From assembly GCA_047601185.1 (NCBI GenBank), contig JASGJS010000001.1, forward strand, positions 1,054,001 to 1,118,000: a stretch of 64,000 nt of DNA, given 5' to 3'. Position 1 is the first letter of the stretch. Every line of letters starts with the position of its first letter. Both the position numbers and the translations under genes were made by a program. The stretch is from JASGJS01 sp047601185. Lineage in GTDB: Bacteria; Pseudomonadota; Gammaproteobacteria; JAURND01. Positions 44,269-52,718 of this stretch are shown here, piece by piece. The notes under the pieces are model-generated. The model saw nothing but the letters and a program-made list of their open reading frames with translations, was not told where the DNA came from and did no database searches.

Positions 44269-45408
44269 GTGCAAAAACGCGTGCTAATTATTTCAGGCGA
44301 AGCGTCGGGTGATCATCACGCGGCTGAATTGGTGAAGGCTGTCCATCAATTAGACCCTACCGTGCATTTTTTAGCGATGGGCGGAGAAAAGCTCCGAGCA
44401 GCCGGCGCAGAAATCATCGTAGACTCTAAACCCCTGGCTGTGGTAGGTGCCATTGAAATTTTGCGTCATATCGTGCCGATTTTTAAAGCCTGGAGGACCG
44501 TCCGTCGAACCATTCGTCAAACGCCTTTAGACCTGGTCGTGTTAATTGACTATCCTGAATTTAACCTGCAAATGGCCAAAGCGGCTAAAAAAGCTGGCGT
44601 TAAAGTCTTATATTACATCACCCCGCAAGTCTGGGCTTGGAAACAAAAGCGTCTCAAAACCATTCGCGAACGGGTCGATAAAGTCTTAGTGATCTTTCCA
44701 TTCGAACAGCCTTTTTATCAACGTGCTCAGATTCCCGTTGAATATGTAGGCCATCCCTTAGCCGGAAAAGTGCAACCCACCCAGTTATCCACCGCCATGC
44801 GCGAACAACTCAAAATTGCCCCGACCGATCGCGCTATTGGTTTATTGCCTGGCAGTCGTCAAGGCGAACTTCGGCGCTTATTACCCGTCATTCTACAAGC
44901 CGCTGAACTGCTATTAGCCCAACATCCTAACCTGGTCTTTATTTTACCCCTAGCGTCCTCTTTAGAAGTCTCCGACATCCAGCCTTATTTGGTCAACGCC
45001 TCACTCCCTTTAAAAATCATCAGCGATTCCAAAGACCATTATAATGCACTGCAGCTGTGTGAAGCCGCCATCGTAACCTCTGGCACCGCAACTTTAGAAG
45101 TCGCATTGTTAGGCATTCCGATGGTGATAATTTATAAAGTGGCTGCTTCGACGTATCATATCGTCAAACGCATTATCAAAATTCCCTATATTGGCCTGTG
45201 TAATATCGTCGCCGAAAAAAAAGTGGTGCAAGAATTGATTCAGCATGATGCCAATTCCACCCAAATCGCCGCTGAAATACAGCATATTTTAACGGATACC
45301 GCTTATCAAACGAGCATGCGAGCAGAATTAAACACTTTGAAAAATAAATTAGGAGATGGAGAAGGCGCGCAACGCGCTGCGCGCGCTTTGTTAAAGCTAG
45401 TATCATAA
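44269..45408 (+). CDS. lpxB: Lipid-A-disaccharide synthase
   Basis: LpxB joins UDP-2,3-diacylglucosamine and lipid X to the lipid A disaccharide at the inner membrane. The 379-residue protein has ISGEASGDHHAAELVKAV, AMGGEKLRAAG, VLIDYPEFNLQMAKAAKKAGVKVLYYITPQVWAWKQKR, VGHPLAG, LLPGSRQGEL, TSGTATLEVALLGIPMVIIYK and PNLVFILPLA. It starts at GTG immediately after the oxidoreductase gene. Confidence 0.95.
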   Translation: MQKRVLIISGEASGDHHAAELVKAVHQLDPTVHFLAMGGEKLRAAGAEIIVDSKPLAVVGAIEILRHIVPIFKAWRTVRRTIRQTPLDLVVLIDYPEFNLQMAKAAKKAGVKVLYYITPQVWAWKQKRLKTIRERVDKVLVIFPFEQPFYQRAQIPVEYVGHPLAGKVQPTQLSTAMREQLKIAPTDRAIGLLPGSRQGELRRLLPVILQAAELLLAQHPNLVFILPLASSLEVSDIQPYLVNASLPLKIISDSKDHYNALQLCEAAIVTSGTATLEVALLGIPMVIIYKVAASTYHIVKRIIKIPYIGLCNIVAEKKVVQELIQHDANSTQIAAEIQHILTDTAYQTSMRAELNTLKNKLGDGEGAQRAARALLKLVS

Positions 45409-45414
45409 TCAGAC

Positions 45415-45460
45415 TTGCAATAAAGCCCTGTTGGCATTAAACTAGTCTAGTGCTAGTTTA
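45415..45460 (+). promoter_or_regulatory. Promoter and inverted-repeat operator of toxin-antitoxin locus 2
   Basis: A -35-like TTGCAA (45415-45420), 17 bp, and a -10-like TAAACT (45438-45443) fit a promoter. taaactag (45438-45445) and ctagttta (45453-45460) are inverted half-sites with a 7-bp spacer. The half-sites resemble those of locus 1 (ctaaactaa/ttagtttag). Confidence 0.5.
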
Positions 45461-45477
45461 ATTTTTTAGGAATTTTT

Positions 45478-45729
45478 ATGCAAACCATAGGCGCTTTTGA
45501 AGCAAAAACAAATTTCTCTGCTTTATTACAACAAGTTGAGAGTGGTGAACAGATCATTATCACTAAACACGGGCACCCCGTTGCTAAACTCATTCCTATA
45601 GAAAGCCAAATTCGCAGACCCATCAAAGAGGTTATTCGTCAATTAGAGCAATTCGGTAGTCGTCATAATCTTAGTTTAGGTGGTTTAAATTGGAAAACAT
45701 TACGAGATATGGGTCGCCGTGATGTCTAA
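45478..45729 (+). CDS. Phd/YefM-family antitoxin
   Basis: The 83-residue antitoxin starts MQTIGAFEAKTNFSALLQQVESGEQ followed by IIITKHGHPVAKLIPI, a standard Phd/YefM DNA-binding half. Its C-terminal half (RRPIKEVIRQLEQFGSRHN) should bind the toxin. AGGA precedes the ATG. It overlaps the toxin gene by 8 bases. The protein is related to, but clearly different from, the antitoxin at 24.8 kb. Confidence 0.85.
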   Translation: MQTIGAFEAKTNFSALLQQVESGEQIIITKHGHPVAKLIPIESQIRRPIKEVIRQLEQFGSRHNLSLGGLNWKTLRDMGRRDV

Positions 45730-46132
45730 TTTTGTGTTGGATGCTTCTGTAGCCTTATCATGGTGTTTTCCTGATGAAGCCACTCCTGAGACAATAGCGT
45801 TGCTTAAAAAATTAGAGCGAGTCACAGCATTTGTGCCAGCTATATGGCCACTTGAATTAGGCAATATTCTAGTGAATGCAGAACGAAAAAAACGCATAAA
45901 ATATGCAGAACTTGTTGAGTTTATAGGCTTGTTGCAAGAGCTTAATATTCGAGTAGACCCAAAAACAGTAGATTATAGTTTTCATGAAACCTTACAATTA
46001 GCTTACGCAAATAAACTTACCACTTATGATAGCTCTTATTTAGAGTTGGCAATACGTTTAGGTATTCCATTGGCTACTAAGGACAAAGACCTTCAAAGCG
46101 CTGCAACTCGGTTAGGAGTAAAGGTTTTATAA
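45722..46132 (+). CDS. vapC: VapC-type PIN-domain toxin
   Basis: The 136-residue PIN protein has FVLDASVALSWCF with the first Asp, WPLELGNILVNAERKKRI with the conserved Glu, and TTYDSSYLELAIRLGIPLATKDKDLQ with the later Asp residues. A GTG three bases earlier is possible. It ends in a convergent arrangement with the TerC gene 9 bases away. Confidence 0.85.
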   Translation: MSNFVLDASVALSWCFPDEATPETIALLKKLERVTAFVPAIWPLELGNILVNAERKKRIKYAELVEFIGLLQELNIRVDPKTVDYSFHETLQLAYANKLTTYDSSYLELAIRLGIPLATKDKDLQSAATRLGVKVL

Positions 46133-46141
46133 GAAATCCTT

Positions 46142-46843
46142 TTATCCCCGCTTCTTTTTTCTCGCCAACAGTGTATTTAATGTTTCCACAAACATCGAGA
46201 AACACACAGCGCAATACACATATGCACGCGGCACATGCTGCTTAAAGCCATCAGCGATCAAAATTGTACCGATCAACAATAAGAAGCTTAAAGCCAACAT
46301 GCGAATGCTCGGATGATTTTCAATAAAGCGACTTAAAGGTTCGCTGCACAGCATCATCACCAGAATGGCAATGGTGATCGCAATGGCCATGATCGTAAAA
46401 TTCTGGGTCATCCCAATAGCGGTTAAAATACTGTCTAACGAAAAAATAATATCAAGAATGGCGATTTGGGTCACAATCGCGAAAAAGCTGGAAAATTGGC
46501 GGTGTTTCGATTGGGGGGCGGCACTTTCAAATTCGCGATGAATCTCCATAGTGCCCTTTACGATCAAAAATAATCCCCCTAAAATCAAAAACAAATCGCG
46601 CGCTGAAAAGTGCCATGGGCCTAAGGAGAAGAGTGGCGTTTGGAGTCGAATAATCCATAGGGCTGAAAATAGCAATAAGAGTCGGGTGCCAAGCGCCAGC
46701 AATAAGCCAATGCGCCGAGCGCTTTTTTGGCGATGTTGAGGTAGGCGACTGCTGGCGATGGCAATAAACACGAGATTATCCACGCCGAGCACAATTTCCA
46801 GCGCTGCCAGTGTGAAAAGATTGATGATAATGGTAAAATCCAT
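46142..46843 (-). CDS. TerC-family integral membrane protein
   Basis: The 233-residue protein has about seven membrane helices, with the family signatures LEIVLGVDNLVFIAI and LDIIFSLDSILTAIGMT whose acidic residues are likely metal-binding. TerC proteins are thought to handle metals (for example manganese) and tellurite. Its start lies 28 bases from the divergent rlmE start. Confidence 0.88.
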   Translation of the reverse strand: MDFTIIINLFTLAALEIVLGVDNLVFIAIASSRLPQHRQKSARRIGLLLALGTRLLLLFSALWIIRLQTPLFSLGPWHFSARDLFLILGGLFLIVKGTMEIHREFESAAPQSKHRQFSSFFAIVTQIAILDIIFSLDSILTAIGMTQNFTIMAIAITIAILVMMLCSEPLSRFIENHPSIRMLALSFLLLIGTILIADGFKQHVPRAYVYCAVCFSMFVETLNTLLARKKKRG

Positions 46844-46871
46844 AATTCTTACGCGATATGCCTGGACTTTT

Positions 46872-47495
46872 ATGCCGTCTCGAACAAACAGCAGCGCCCG
46901 TTGGTTAAATGAACATGAAAATGATATCTATGTTAAGCAAGCGCGTAAAGTAGGTTATCGTTCCCGTGCCGCTTTTAAACTTTTAGAAATCCAACAGAAG
47001 GATCATATTCTGCGCCCCGGCATGGTGGTGGTGGATTTGGGCGCCGCCCCTGGGGGATGGTCGCAAGTGGCCCAGCAATTGCTCAAAATGCAAGGCAAAA
47101 TCATCGCATTGGACAGCTTAGCCATGCCGCCGCTACCCGGTGTGCAGGTCATTCAAGGGGATTTTAGCACCGATTCGGTTTTGCACCAATTGCGTGAATC
47201 CATTGACAATTGCCCGGTTGACCTTGTAATGTCTGACATTGCCCCCAATATGAGTGGGATTCCAGCGGTTGACCAGCCTCGGGCCATCTATTTAGCTGAG
47301 CAGGCATTAGACTTTGCTTTAGAAGTGTTAAAACCCAATGGAGTGTTTTTAGTGAAAATATTTCAAGGAGAAGGTTTCGATCAGTTTTTGCAAATGTTGC
47401 GCACCCATTTTAAACAGGTCAAAATTCGCAAGCCGGGCGCTTCACGAGCACGCTCTAAAGAGTTATATCTACTAGGTTTCAACCCAATTCATTAA
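46872..47495 (+). CDS. rlmE: 23S rRNA (uridine-2'-O) methyltransferase
   Basis: RlmE (RrmJ/FtsJ) methylates U2552 in 23S rRNA during 50S assembly. The 207-residue protein shows RSRAAFKLLEIQQKD with the catalytic Lys, the SAM site VVVDLGAAPGGWSQVAQQLL, IQGDF, VMSDIAPNMSG with the catalytic Asp, and FLVKIFQGEG. The frame runs further upstream but the ATG at 46872 fits the family. ftsH follows after 13 bases, as in E. coli. Confidence 0.95.
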   Translation: MPSRTNSSARWLNEHENDIYVKQARKVGYRSRAAFKLLEIQQKDHILRPGMVVVDLGAAPGGWSQVAQQLLKMQGKIIALDSLAMPPLPGVQVIQGDFSTDSVLHQLRESIDNCPVDLVMSDIAPNMSGIPAVDQPRAIYLAEQALDFALEVLKPNGVFLVKIFQGEGFDQFLQMLRTHFKQVKIRKPGASRARSKELYLLGFNPIH

Positions 47496-47508
47496 GGTAA
47501 CGATTGCT

Positions 47509-49362
47509 ATGGCAAGAAATTTATTATTGTGGCTGGTCATTGGCGTAATTCTGGTAACCATTTTCAGCAATTTGAGTCCACGCCATGAAACCGGGGAAAA
47601 ATTAAGCTATTCGCAGTTCCTCCAATCCGTAGAACAAGGCAATGTCACCCGCGTCACGATCGACAATCAATATATTCAAGGTGTCACCAAAAATAATGCC
47701 CAATTTACCACCTATATGCCGATTAGTGATCCCTATCTATTGGGGGATTTGATTAAAAAAGGCGTCAATGTCGAAGGTAAGCCACCCGAACAAGAAAGCT
47801 TATTAATGCGTATCTTCATCAGCTGGTTCCCCATGTTATTGCTGATTGGCGTGTGGGTGTTCTTTTTGCGACAAATGCAAGGCGGAGGGAGTGGTCGCGG
47901 TGGGCCCATGTCATTTGGACGCAGCCGCGCGCGCATGCTGACGGAAGATCAAGTCAAAGTGACTTTTGCGGATGTGGCAGGGATTACCGAAGCCAAAGAA
48001 GAAGTTCAAGAATTGGTCGAATTTTTAAGAGATCCTGGCAAATTTCAAAAATTAGGGGGCAAAATTCCCTGTGGCGTATTGCTGGTCGGCGCACCTGGTA
48101 CGGGGAAAACTTTGTTAGCCAAAGCTGTTGCAGGTGAGGCTAAAGTGCCTTTTTTCAGCATTTCCGGCTCTGATTTTGTGGAAATGTTTGTAGGGGTAGG
48201 TGCTTCGCGGGTGCGTGACATGTTTGAACAGGCCAAAAAACATGCACCCTGCATTATTTTTATTGATGAAATTGATGCCGTCGGGCGTCACCGTGGTGCG
48301 GGATTAGGCGGTGGACATGACGAACGCGAGCAAACCCTCAATCAATTATTGGTTGAAATGGATGGCTTTGAAGGCAAAGAAGGCGTGATCGTGATGGCGG
48401 CGACTAACCGTCCTGACGTTTTAGACCCTGCTTTATTGCGCCCCGGCCGTTTCGATCGCCAAGTTGTTGTGCCTTTACCCGACATTCGAGGTCGAGAACA
48501 AATTTTAACTGTGCATATGCAAAAAGTGCCATTGGCGAAAGATGTCAGACCTGGTGCAATTGCGCGCGGTACCCCCGGCTTTTCAGGTGCTGACTTAGCC
48601 AATTTAGTCAATGAAGCCGCTTTATTTGCCGCGCGAGCCAATCATACGTTAGTCGGTATGGATGAATTCGAAAAGGCCAAAGACAAAATTATGATGGGTG
48701 CTGAACGCCGTTCGATGGTGATGACAGAAGAACAACGCAAATTGACGGCTTATCATGAGGCCGGTCATGCCGTTATTGGTCTGCTCGTGCCGGATCATGA
48801 TCCTGTGTATAAAGTCAGCATTATTCCCCGCGGTAGAGCTTTGGGCGTTACGATGTTTTTACCCGAAGAAGATCGTTATAGCTATTCTCGACAACGTTTA
48901 GAAAGCCAAATTTCCAGTTTATTTGGTGGGCGATTGGCGGAAGAAATCTTTTTTGGTCCTGAACATGTCACCACCGGTGCTTCAAATGATATCGAACGTG
49001 CCACCGAAATCGCCCGTAACATGGTCACTAAGTGGGGCTTATCCGAAAAATTAGGCCCGCTCACCTATGGCGAAGAAGAAGGTGAAGTGTTTTTAGGTCG
49101 ATCGATGACCAAACGCAAAGAAATTTCTGATGCGACTGCGCAAGTGATTGATGCTGAAATTAGAGCGATTATCGATCGCAATTATACCCGCGCTAAAGCG
49201 ATTATTATTGAAAAAACGCCTTTAATGCATCTAATGGCTGCTGCATTGATTAAATATGAAACGATTGATGAGGAGCAGATCCGAGATATTATGGGGGGAA
49301 ATCCTGCCCGTCCTCCGAAAGATTGGTCTGAGGAGTCTGGTACTGCGCCGGCCGATTCTTAA
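47509..49362 (+). CDS. ftsH: ATP-dependent zinc metalloprotease FtsH
   Basis: FtsH is the membrane AAA+ protease that degrades regulatory and damaged membrane proteins, including LpxC in E. coli. The 617-residue protein has an N-terminal membrane helix, a periplasmic part, a second helix (LLLIGVWVFFLRQM), Walker A GAPGTGKT at about residue 197, Walker B IIFIDEIDAVG, the SRH region ATNRPDVLDPALLRPGRFDRQ, and the zinc motif HEAGH at about 420. All key residues are present. Confidence 0.97.
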   Translation: MARNLLLWLVIGVILVTIFSNLSPRHETGEKLSYSQFLQSVEQGNVTRVTIDNQYIQGVTKNNAQFTTYMPISDPYLLGDLIKKGVNVEGKPPEQESLLMRIFISWFPMLLLIGVWVFFLRQMQGGGSGRGGPMSFGRSRARMLTEDQVKVTFADVAGITEAKEEVQELVEFLRDPGKFQKLGGKIPCGVLLVGAPGTGKTLLAKAVAGEAKVPFFSISGSDFVEMFVGVGASRVRDMFEQAKKHAPCIIFIDEIDAVGRHRGAGLGGGHDEREQTLNQLLVEMDGFEGKEGVIVMAATNRPDVLDPALLRPGRFDRQVVVPLPDIRGREQILTVHMQKVPLAKDVRPGAIARGTPGFSGADLANLVNEAALFAARANHTLVGMDEFEKAKDKIMMGAERRSMVMTEEQRKLTAYHEAGHAVIGLLVPDHDPVYKVSIIPRGRALGVTMFLPEEDRYSYSRQRLESQISSLFGGRLAEEIFFGPEHVTTGASNDIERATEIARNMVTKWGLSEKLGPLTYGEEEGEVFLGRSMTKRKEISDATAQVIDAEIRAIIDRNYTRAKAIIIEKTPLMHLMAAALIKYETIDEEQIRDIMGGNPARPPKDWSEESGTAPADS

Positions 49363-49364
49363 AT

Positions 49365-49530
49365 GCGGGCTAGCAGCCCGCGCTCCCAAGTCTTGCGCCT
49401 TTCATTCCAAAGTGCTCAAGTGATGGTTTTCTGCCTTCTTAAGCTTTAATGTGGGTGAAAGAACGCAATGTTTGACGACAGCTTTAACTTATGTGAGGCT
49501 CGAGCTTGGGAGCGCGGGCAGCTTGCCCGC
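49365..49530. repeat. Family B element (copy B5) after ftsH
   Basis: It begins gcgggctagcagcccgcgct and ends gcgggcagcttgcccgc, one hairpin of each sequence type. The interior resembles B2 and B4 but is more diverged (tgcgcctttcattcc, ggttttctgccttctt, aatgtttgacgac). Confidence 0.8.
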
Positions 49531-49536
49531 TAAAAA

Positions 49537-49730
49537 GCTTTGCTTTTATAAACGACACCTCTCTAAGATTTGGAGATAGCATGAGTTTGTGAGGGCTCGA
49601 GCCTAAGGAGCGCGGGCAGCTTGCCCGCTAAAAGCTTTGCTTTTATAAACGACACCTCTCTAAGATTTGGAGATAGCATGAGGTTGTGGGGGCTCGAGCC
49701 TAAGGAGCGCGGGCAGCTTGCCCGCTAAAA
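49537..49730. repeat. 97-bp direct tandem duplication ending in the family B hairpin, before folP
   Basis: Two copies (49537-49633, 49634-49730) differ at only two positions near their middle. Each begins gctttgcttttataaacgac and ends gcgggcagcttgcccgct. The array makes up the rest of the 371-base gap between ftsH and folP. The last hairpin ends 8 bases before the folP ATG. Confidence 0.88.
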
Positions 49731-49733
49731 ATT

Positions 49734-50564
49734 ATGATGAGAACTTTAGATTTGAGTCAGCCCCAAGTCATGGGCATTTTGAATTTTACGCCCAATTCTC
49801 AAACGGCTGTTGGACGTTTTCAATCGGTAGAGCCTGCATTGCGACATGCGGCGCGAATGATGGAAGAAGGTGCCGCTATCATTGATGTGGGGGGAGAGCC
49901 CACAAATCCGGGGGTATTTCCGATCATTTCCTTACAAGAGGAAATGGATAGGGTTTTGCCCTTATTAGAAAGATTACGGCAAGAGTTACCCGTATTACTG
50001 TCAGTGGATACCAGCAAGCCTGAAGTCATGCAAGAAGCAATTCGGCTTGGGGTAGACATGATTAATGATGTACGAGCGTTGCGTCTACCCGGCGCGCTTG
50101 CAGCTGTCAGCCAGTCTCAAGTCGCTGTTTGTCTCATGCATATGCGTTACCCTGAAGGTCGACCTGCTGTACCCAGCACCTCAGTTGATTCGATTGAAAC
50201 TGAAGTTTTTCATTTTTTACAAGACAGAGTGCAGGCGTGTTTAGCAGCCGGCATTGAGGCGTCACGAATCGTGATTGACCCTGGGATTGGCCATGGCAAT
50301 TTTGGGAAAGACTTAGCCGAAAATATCCGCCTGATCCGCCAGTTAAGCACTTTTAAAGCGCTCAATTTACCGATTTTAGTGGGCGTGTCTCGTAAAACGT
50401 TTATTGGAGAAATATTAAATTTGCCGGTGGAAGATCGACTATATGGCAGCTTGGCCGCTACTGTAGTAGCAATACAGCAAGGTGCGTCTATTGTACGCAC
50501 ACATGATGTTAAAGCGACGATGGAAATCCTTAAAGTTATCCATGAGCTCTCAGATTGTGAATAG
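49734..50564 (+). CDS. folP: Dihydropteroate synthase with divergent substrate loops
   Basis: FolP joins pABA to dihydropterin pyrophosphate and is the target of sulfonamides. The 276-residue protein retains MGILNFTP, SVDTSKPEV, MINDVRAL, VCLMHM, IDPGIGHGN, GVSRKTFIGE and RTHDVKAT. However, loop 1 reads TPNSQTAVGRF instead of TPDSFSDGG, and loop 2 reads GGEPTNPG instead of GGESTRPG. Another part has an insertion (GNFGKDLAEN). I recall the Coxiella enzyme having similar changes, unverified. ATGs at 49734 and 49737 are both possible; no Shine-Dalgarno is seen. Confidence 0.9.
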   Translation: MMRTLDLSQPQVMGILNFTPNSQTAVGRFQSVEPALRHAARMMEEGAAIIDVGGEPTNPGVFPIISLQEEMDRVLPLLERLRQELPVLLSVDTSKPEVMQEAIRLGVDMINDVRALRLPGALAAVSQSQVAVCLMHMRYPEGRPAVPSTSVDSIETEVFHFLQDRVQACLAAGIEASRIVIDPGIGHGNFGKDLAENIRLIRQLSTFKALNLPILVGVSRKTFIGEILNLPVEDRLYGSLAATVVAIQQGASIVRTHDVKATMEILKVIHELSDCE

Positions 50565-50581
50565 GCACGGCCCCTGGGAGC

Positions 50582-50598
50582 GCGGGCAGCTTGCCCGC
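50582..50598. repeat. Half family B hairpin between folP and glmM
   Basis: gcgggcagcttgcccgc, preceded by tgggagc, is the family B end hairpin without interior, placed 21 bases before the glmM ATG. folP and glmM are otherwise separated by only 55 bases. Confidence 0.75.
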
Positions 50599-50619
50599 TA
50601 AAAATAGTGAGAATTTTGC

Positions 50620-51975
50620 ATGAACCACAGAAAATATTTTGGCACTGACGGCATCCGTGGCCGCGTCGGCGCCTCCTTAATCAATCCCGAGTTTATTTTA
50701 AAGTTAGGTTGGGCTGCTGGCGTTGTGTTAAGTCGCGGTCATGGTGGCAAGGTCCTTATTGGTAAAGATACTCGCATTTCCGGTTATATGTTGGAATCTG
50801 CCTTGGAAGCCGGTTTGTCCGCTGCTGGTATCGATATCCATTTATTGGGCCCTATGCCCACTCCAGGCATTGCTTACCTGACACGAACCTTCCGTGCCCA
50901 AGCCGGTATCGTGATCAGCGCCTCACACAATCCGTATTATGACAATGGGATTAAATTCTTTTCCATGCACGGCAGTAAATTGCCTGTTGCGATCGAGCAA
51001 GCCATCGAACTGCAGCTCGATCAACCCATGCAAACAGTCGACTCCTCGCAATTAGGAAAAGCGGTGCGAATCGAAGATGCTGCCGGTCGATACATTGAAT
51101 TTTGCAAAAGCACTGTCCCCAATGGATTAAGCTTAACCGGCATGAAAATCGTCATCGATTGTGCCAACGGTGCGACTTACCACGTTGCCGATCATGTATT
51201 AAAAGAATTGGGTGCAAAAGTGATTGTGATCGGGGCGGAACCGAATGGACTGAATATCAATGAAAAATGTGGCTCAACCCATCCAGGATTATTACAGCAA
51301 AGAGTGTTAGCCGAAGATGCCCATTTAGGCATTGCTTTTGATGGCGATGGTGACCGCACCATTATGGTCGATCATAAAGGTAATATTGTCGATGGCGATG
51401 AAATTTTGTTCATCATTGCGCGCGACCTCAAAGCTAAGCAGCGATTAAATGGCGGCGTGGTAGGCACTATCATGAGTAATTTTGGTTTTGAACTCGCGAT
51501 GAAAAATTTAGGGATCGATTTCGTGCGTTCACCAGTGGGAGATCGTTACGTCATGGAATTCTTAAAACAAGAAAGCTGGCAGTTAGGTGGTGAACCTTCA
51601 GGTCATATCGTCAATTTAGGCTTGAGTACCACAGGGGATGGCATCATCTCCGCCTTACAAGTGTTAACCGCCCTGTGCGAAAGTGGAAAATCCTTACAAG
51701 AATTAAAGCAAGGCATGCAAAAAGTGCCGCAAAAATTGATTAATGTGGCAACAGATCGGCCGCTCATCGTGGAACAACGGGAAGGGGTGAAGAAAGCCGT
51801 TGAACGCATCAATCAAGCTTTAGGGAAGGGAGGAAGAGTGTTACTGCGTGCTTCGGGCACAGAGCCAGTGGTGCGTGTCATGATAGAAGGGGAAGATGAT
51901 GCCAAGATTACCCAATTAGCCCAAGAATTGGCCCACATTGTACAACAGGAGGCCGCATTATGCGCCGTTACTTAA
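50620..51975 (+). CDS. glmM: Phosphoglucosamine mutase
   Basis: GlmM converts glucosamine 6-phosphate to the 1-phosphate for UDP-GlcNAc, feeding peptidoglycan and lipid A. The 451-residue protein has YFGTDGIRGRVG, the phosphoserine loop VISASHNPYYDNGIK, metal loop DGDGDRTI, LGGEPSGHI and the phosphate site LLRASGTEPVVRVM. Its last 16 bases overlap tpiA. The order folP-glmM-tpiA-secG-tRNA-Leu is typical for gammaproteobacteria. Confidence 0.97.
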   Translation: MNHRKYFGTDGIRGRVGASLINPEFILKLGWAAGVVLSRGHGGKVLIGKDTRISGYMLESALEAGLSAAGIDIHLLGPMPTPGIAYLTRTFRAQAGIVISASHNPYYDNGIKFFSMHGSKLPVAIEQAIELQLDQPMQTVDSSQLGKAVRIEDAAGRYIEFCKSTVPNGLSLTGMKIVIDCANGATYHVADHVLKELGAKVIVIGAEPNGLNINEKCGSTHPGLLQQRVLAEDAHLGIAFDGDGDRTIMVDHKGNIVDGDEILFIIARDLKAKQRLNGGVVGTIMSNFGFELAMKNLGIDFVRSPVGDRYVMEFLKQESWQLGGEPSGHIVNLGLSTTGDGIISALQVLTALCESGKSLQELKQGMQKVPQKLINVATDRPLIVEQREGVKKAVERINQALGKGGRVLLRASGTEPVVRVMIEGEDDAKITQLAQELAHIVQQEAALCAVT

Positions 51976-52718
51976 TTGCCGGTAATTGGAAAATGCACGG
52001 GAGTCGCGATTCTGTGGGACGGCTACTCCAAACTTTAAAAACGATAGTGCATCTTGCTCCGCACGTCGAAATGGCGGTTTTTCCGCCCTTTGTGTTTTTA
52101 GAGCAAGCCCAACAATTATTAACAGATACCGCGATTGGTTGGGGTGGGCAAAATATCGCCATATCTCCCAGTGGTGCGTTCACTGGAGAAATTTCTGCAC
52201 CGATGTTGAGGGATTTTGGCTGTCGCTATGTCATCTTAGGACACTCAGAACGTCGCACTTTATTTGGGGAGACGAGTGAGCAAGTTGCGATGAAATGCCA
52301 AAGTGCCCTTGCTACTGATCTCACGCCAGTGATCTGCGTCGGAGAAACCTTAGCAGAGCGCGAACAGGATCTCACCGATCAAGTCATTAACCAACAACTC
52401 GCGCCGATTTTCGCACTGCCCGAAGCAACCACCATTTTAAGCCAAGCCGTCATTGCGTATGAACCGGTTTGGGCGATTGGCACCGGCAAAACCGCCAGCC
52501 CAGCAATGGCACAAGCGGTCCACGCCAAAATTCGCGAACGAATTGCTGAGCACGATAAAAAGGTTGCCAGCGAGATACGAATCTTGTATGGTGGTAGCCT
52601 AAAATTGGATAATGCAGCTGCCTTGCTTGCCATGCCTGATATTGATGGGGGCTTAATCGGCGGCGCGTCCTTAAATCCAGAAGAATTTAACGAAATTTCA
52701 AAGCTATGCTCCAATTAA
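51960..52718 (+). CDS. tpiA: Triosephosphate isomerase
   Basis: TpiA interconverts glyceraldehyde 3-phosphate and dihydroxyacetone phosphate. The 252-residue barrel has AGNWKMHGS (active-site Asn and Lys), GHSERRTLFGE with the His, AYEPVWAIGTGKTASP with the catalytic Glu and mobile loop, LYGGSL and DIDGGLIGGASL. It overlaps glmM and secG by 16 and 13 bases, so translation is probably coupled across all three. Confidence 0.97.
   Translation: MRRYLIAGNWKMHGSRDSVGRLLQTLKTIVHLAPHVEMAVFPPFVFLEQAQQLLTDTAIGWGGQNIAISPSGAFTGEISAPMLRDFGCRYVILGHSERRTLFGETSEQVAMKCQSALATDLTPVICVGETLAEREQDLTDQVINQQLAPIFALPEATTILSQAVIAYEPVWAIGTGKTASPAMAQAVHAKIRERIAEHDKKVASEIRILYGGSLKLDNAAALLAMPDIDGGLIGGASLNPEEFNEISKLCSN

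Noticed and set aside
45415..45477. Alternative promoter TTGGCA/TAGTTT for the second toxin-antitoxin locus
   Set aside because: Possible, but the -10 is weaker than TAAACT and the TTGCAA/TAAACT pair mirrors the first locus.
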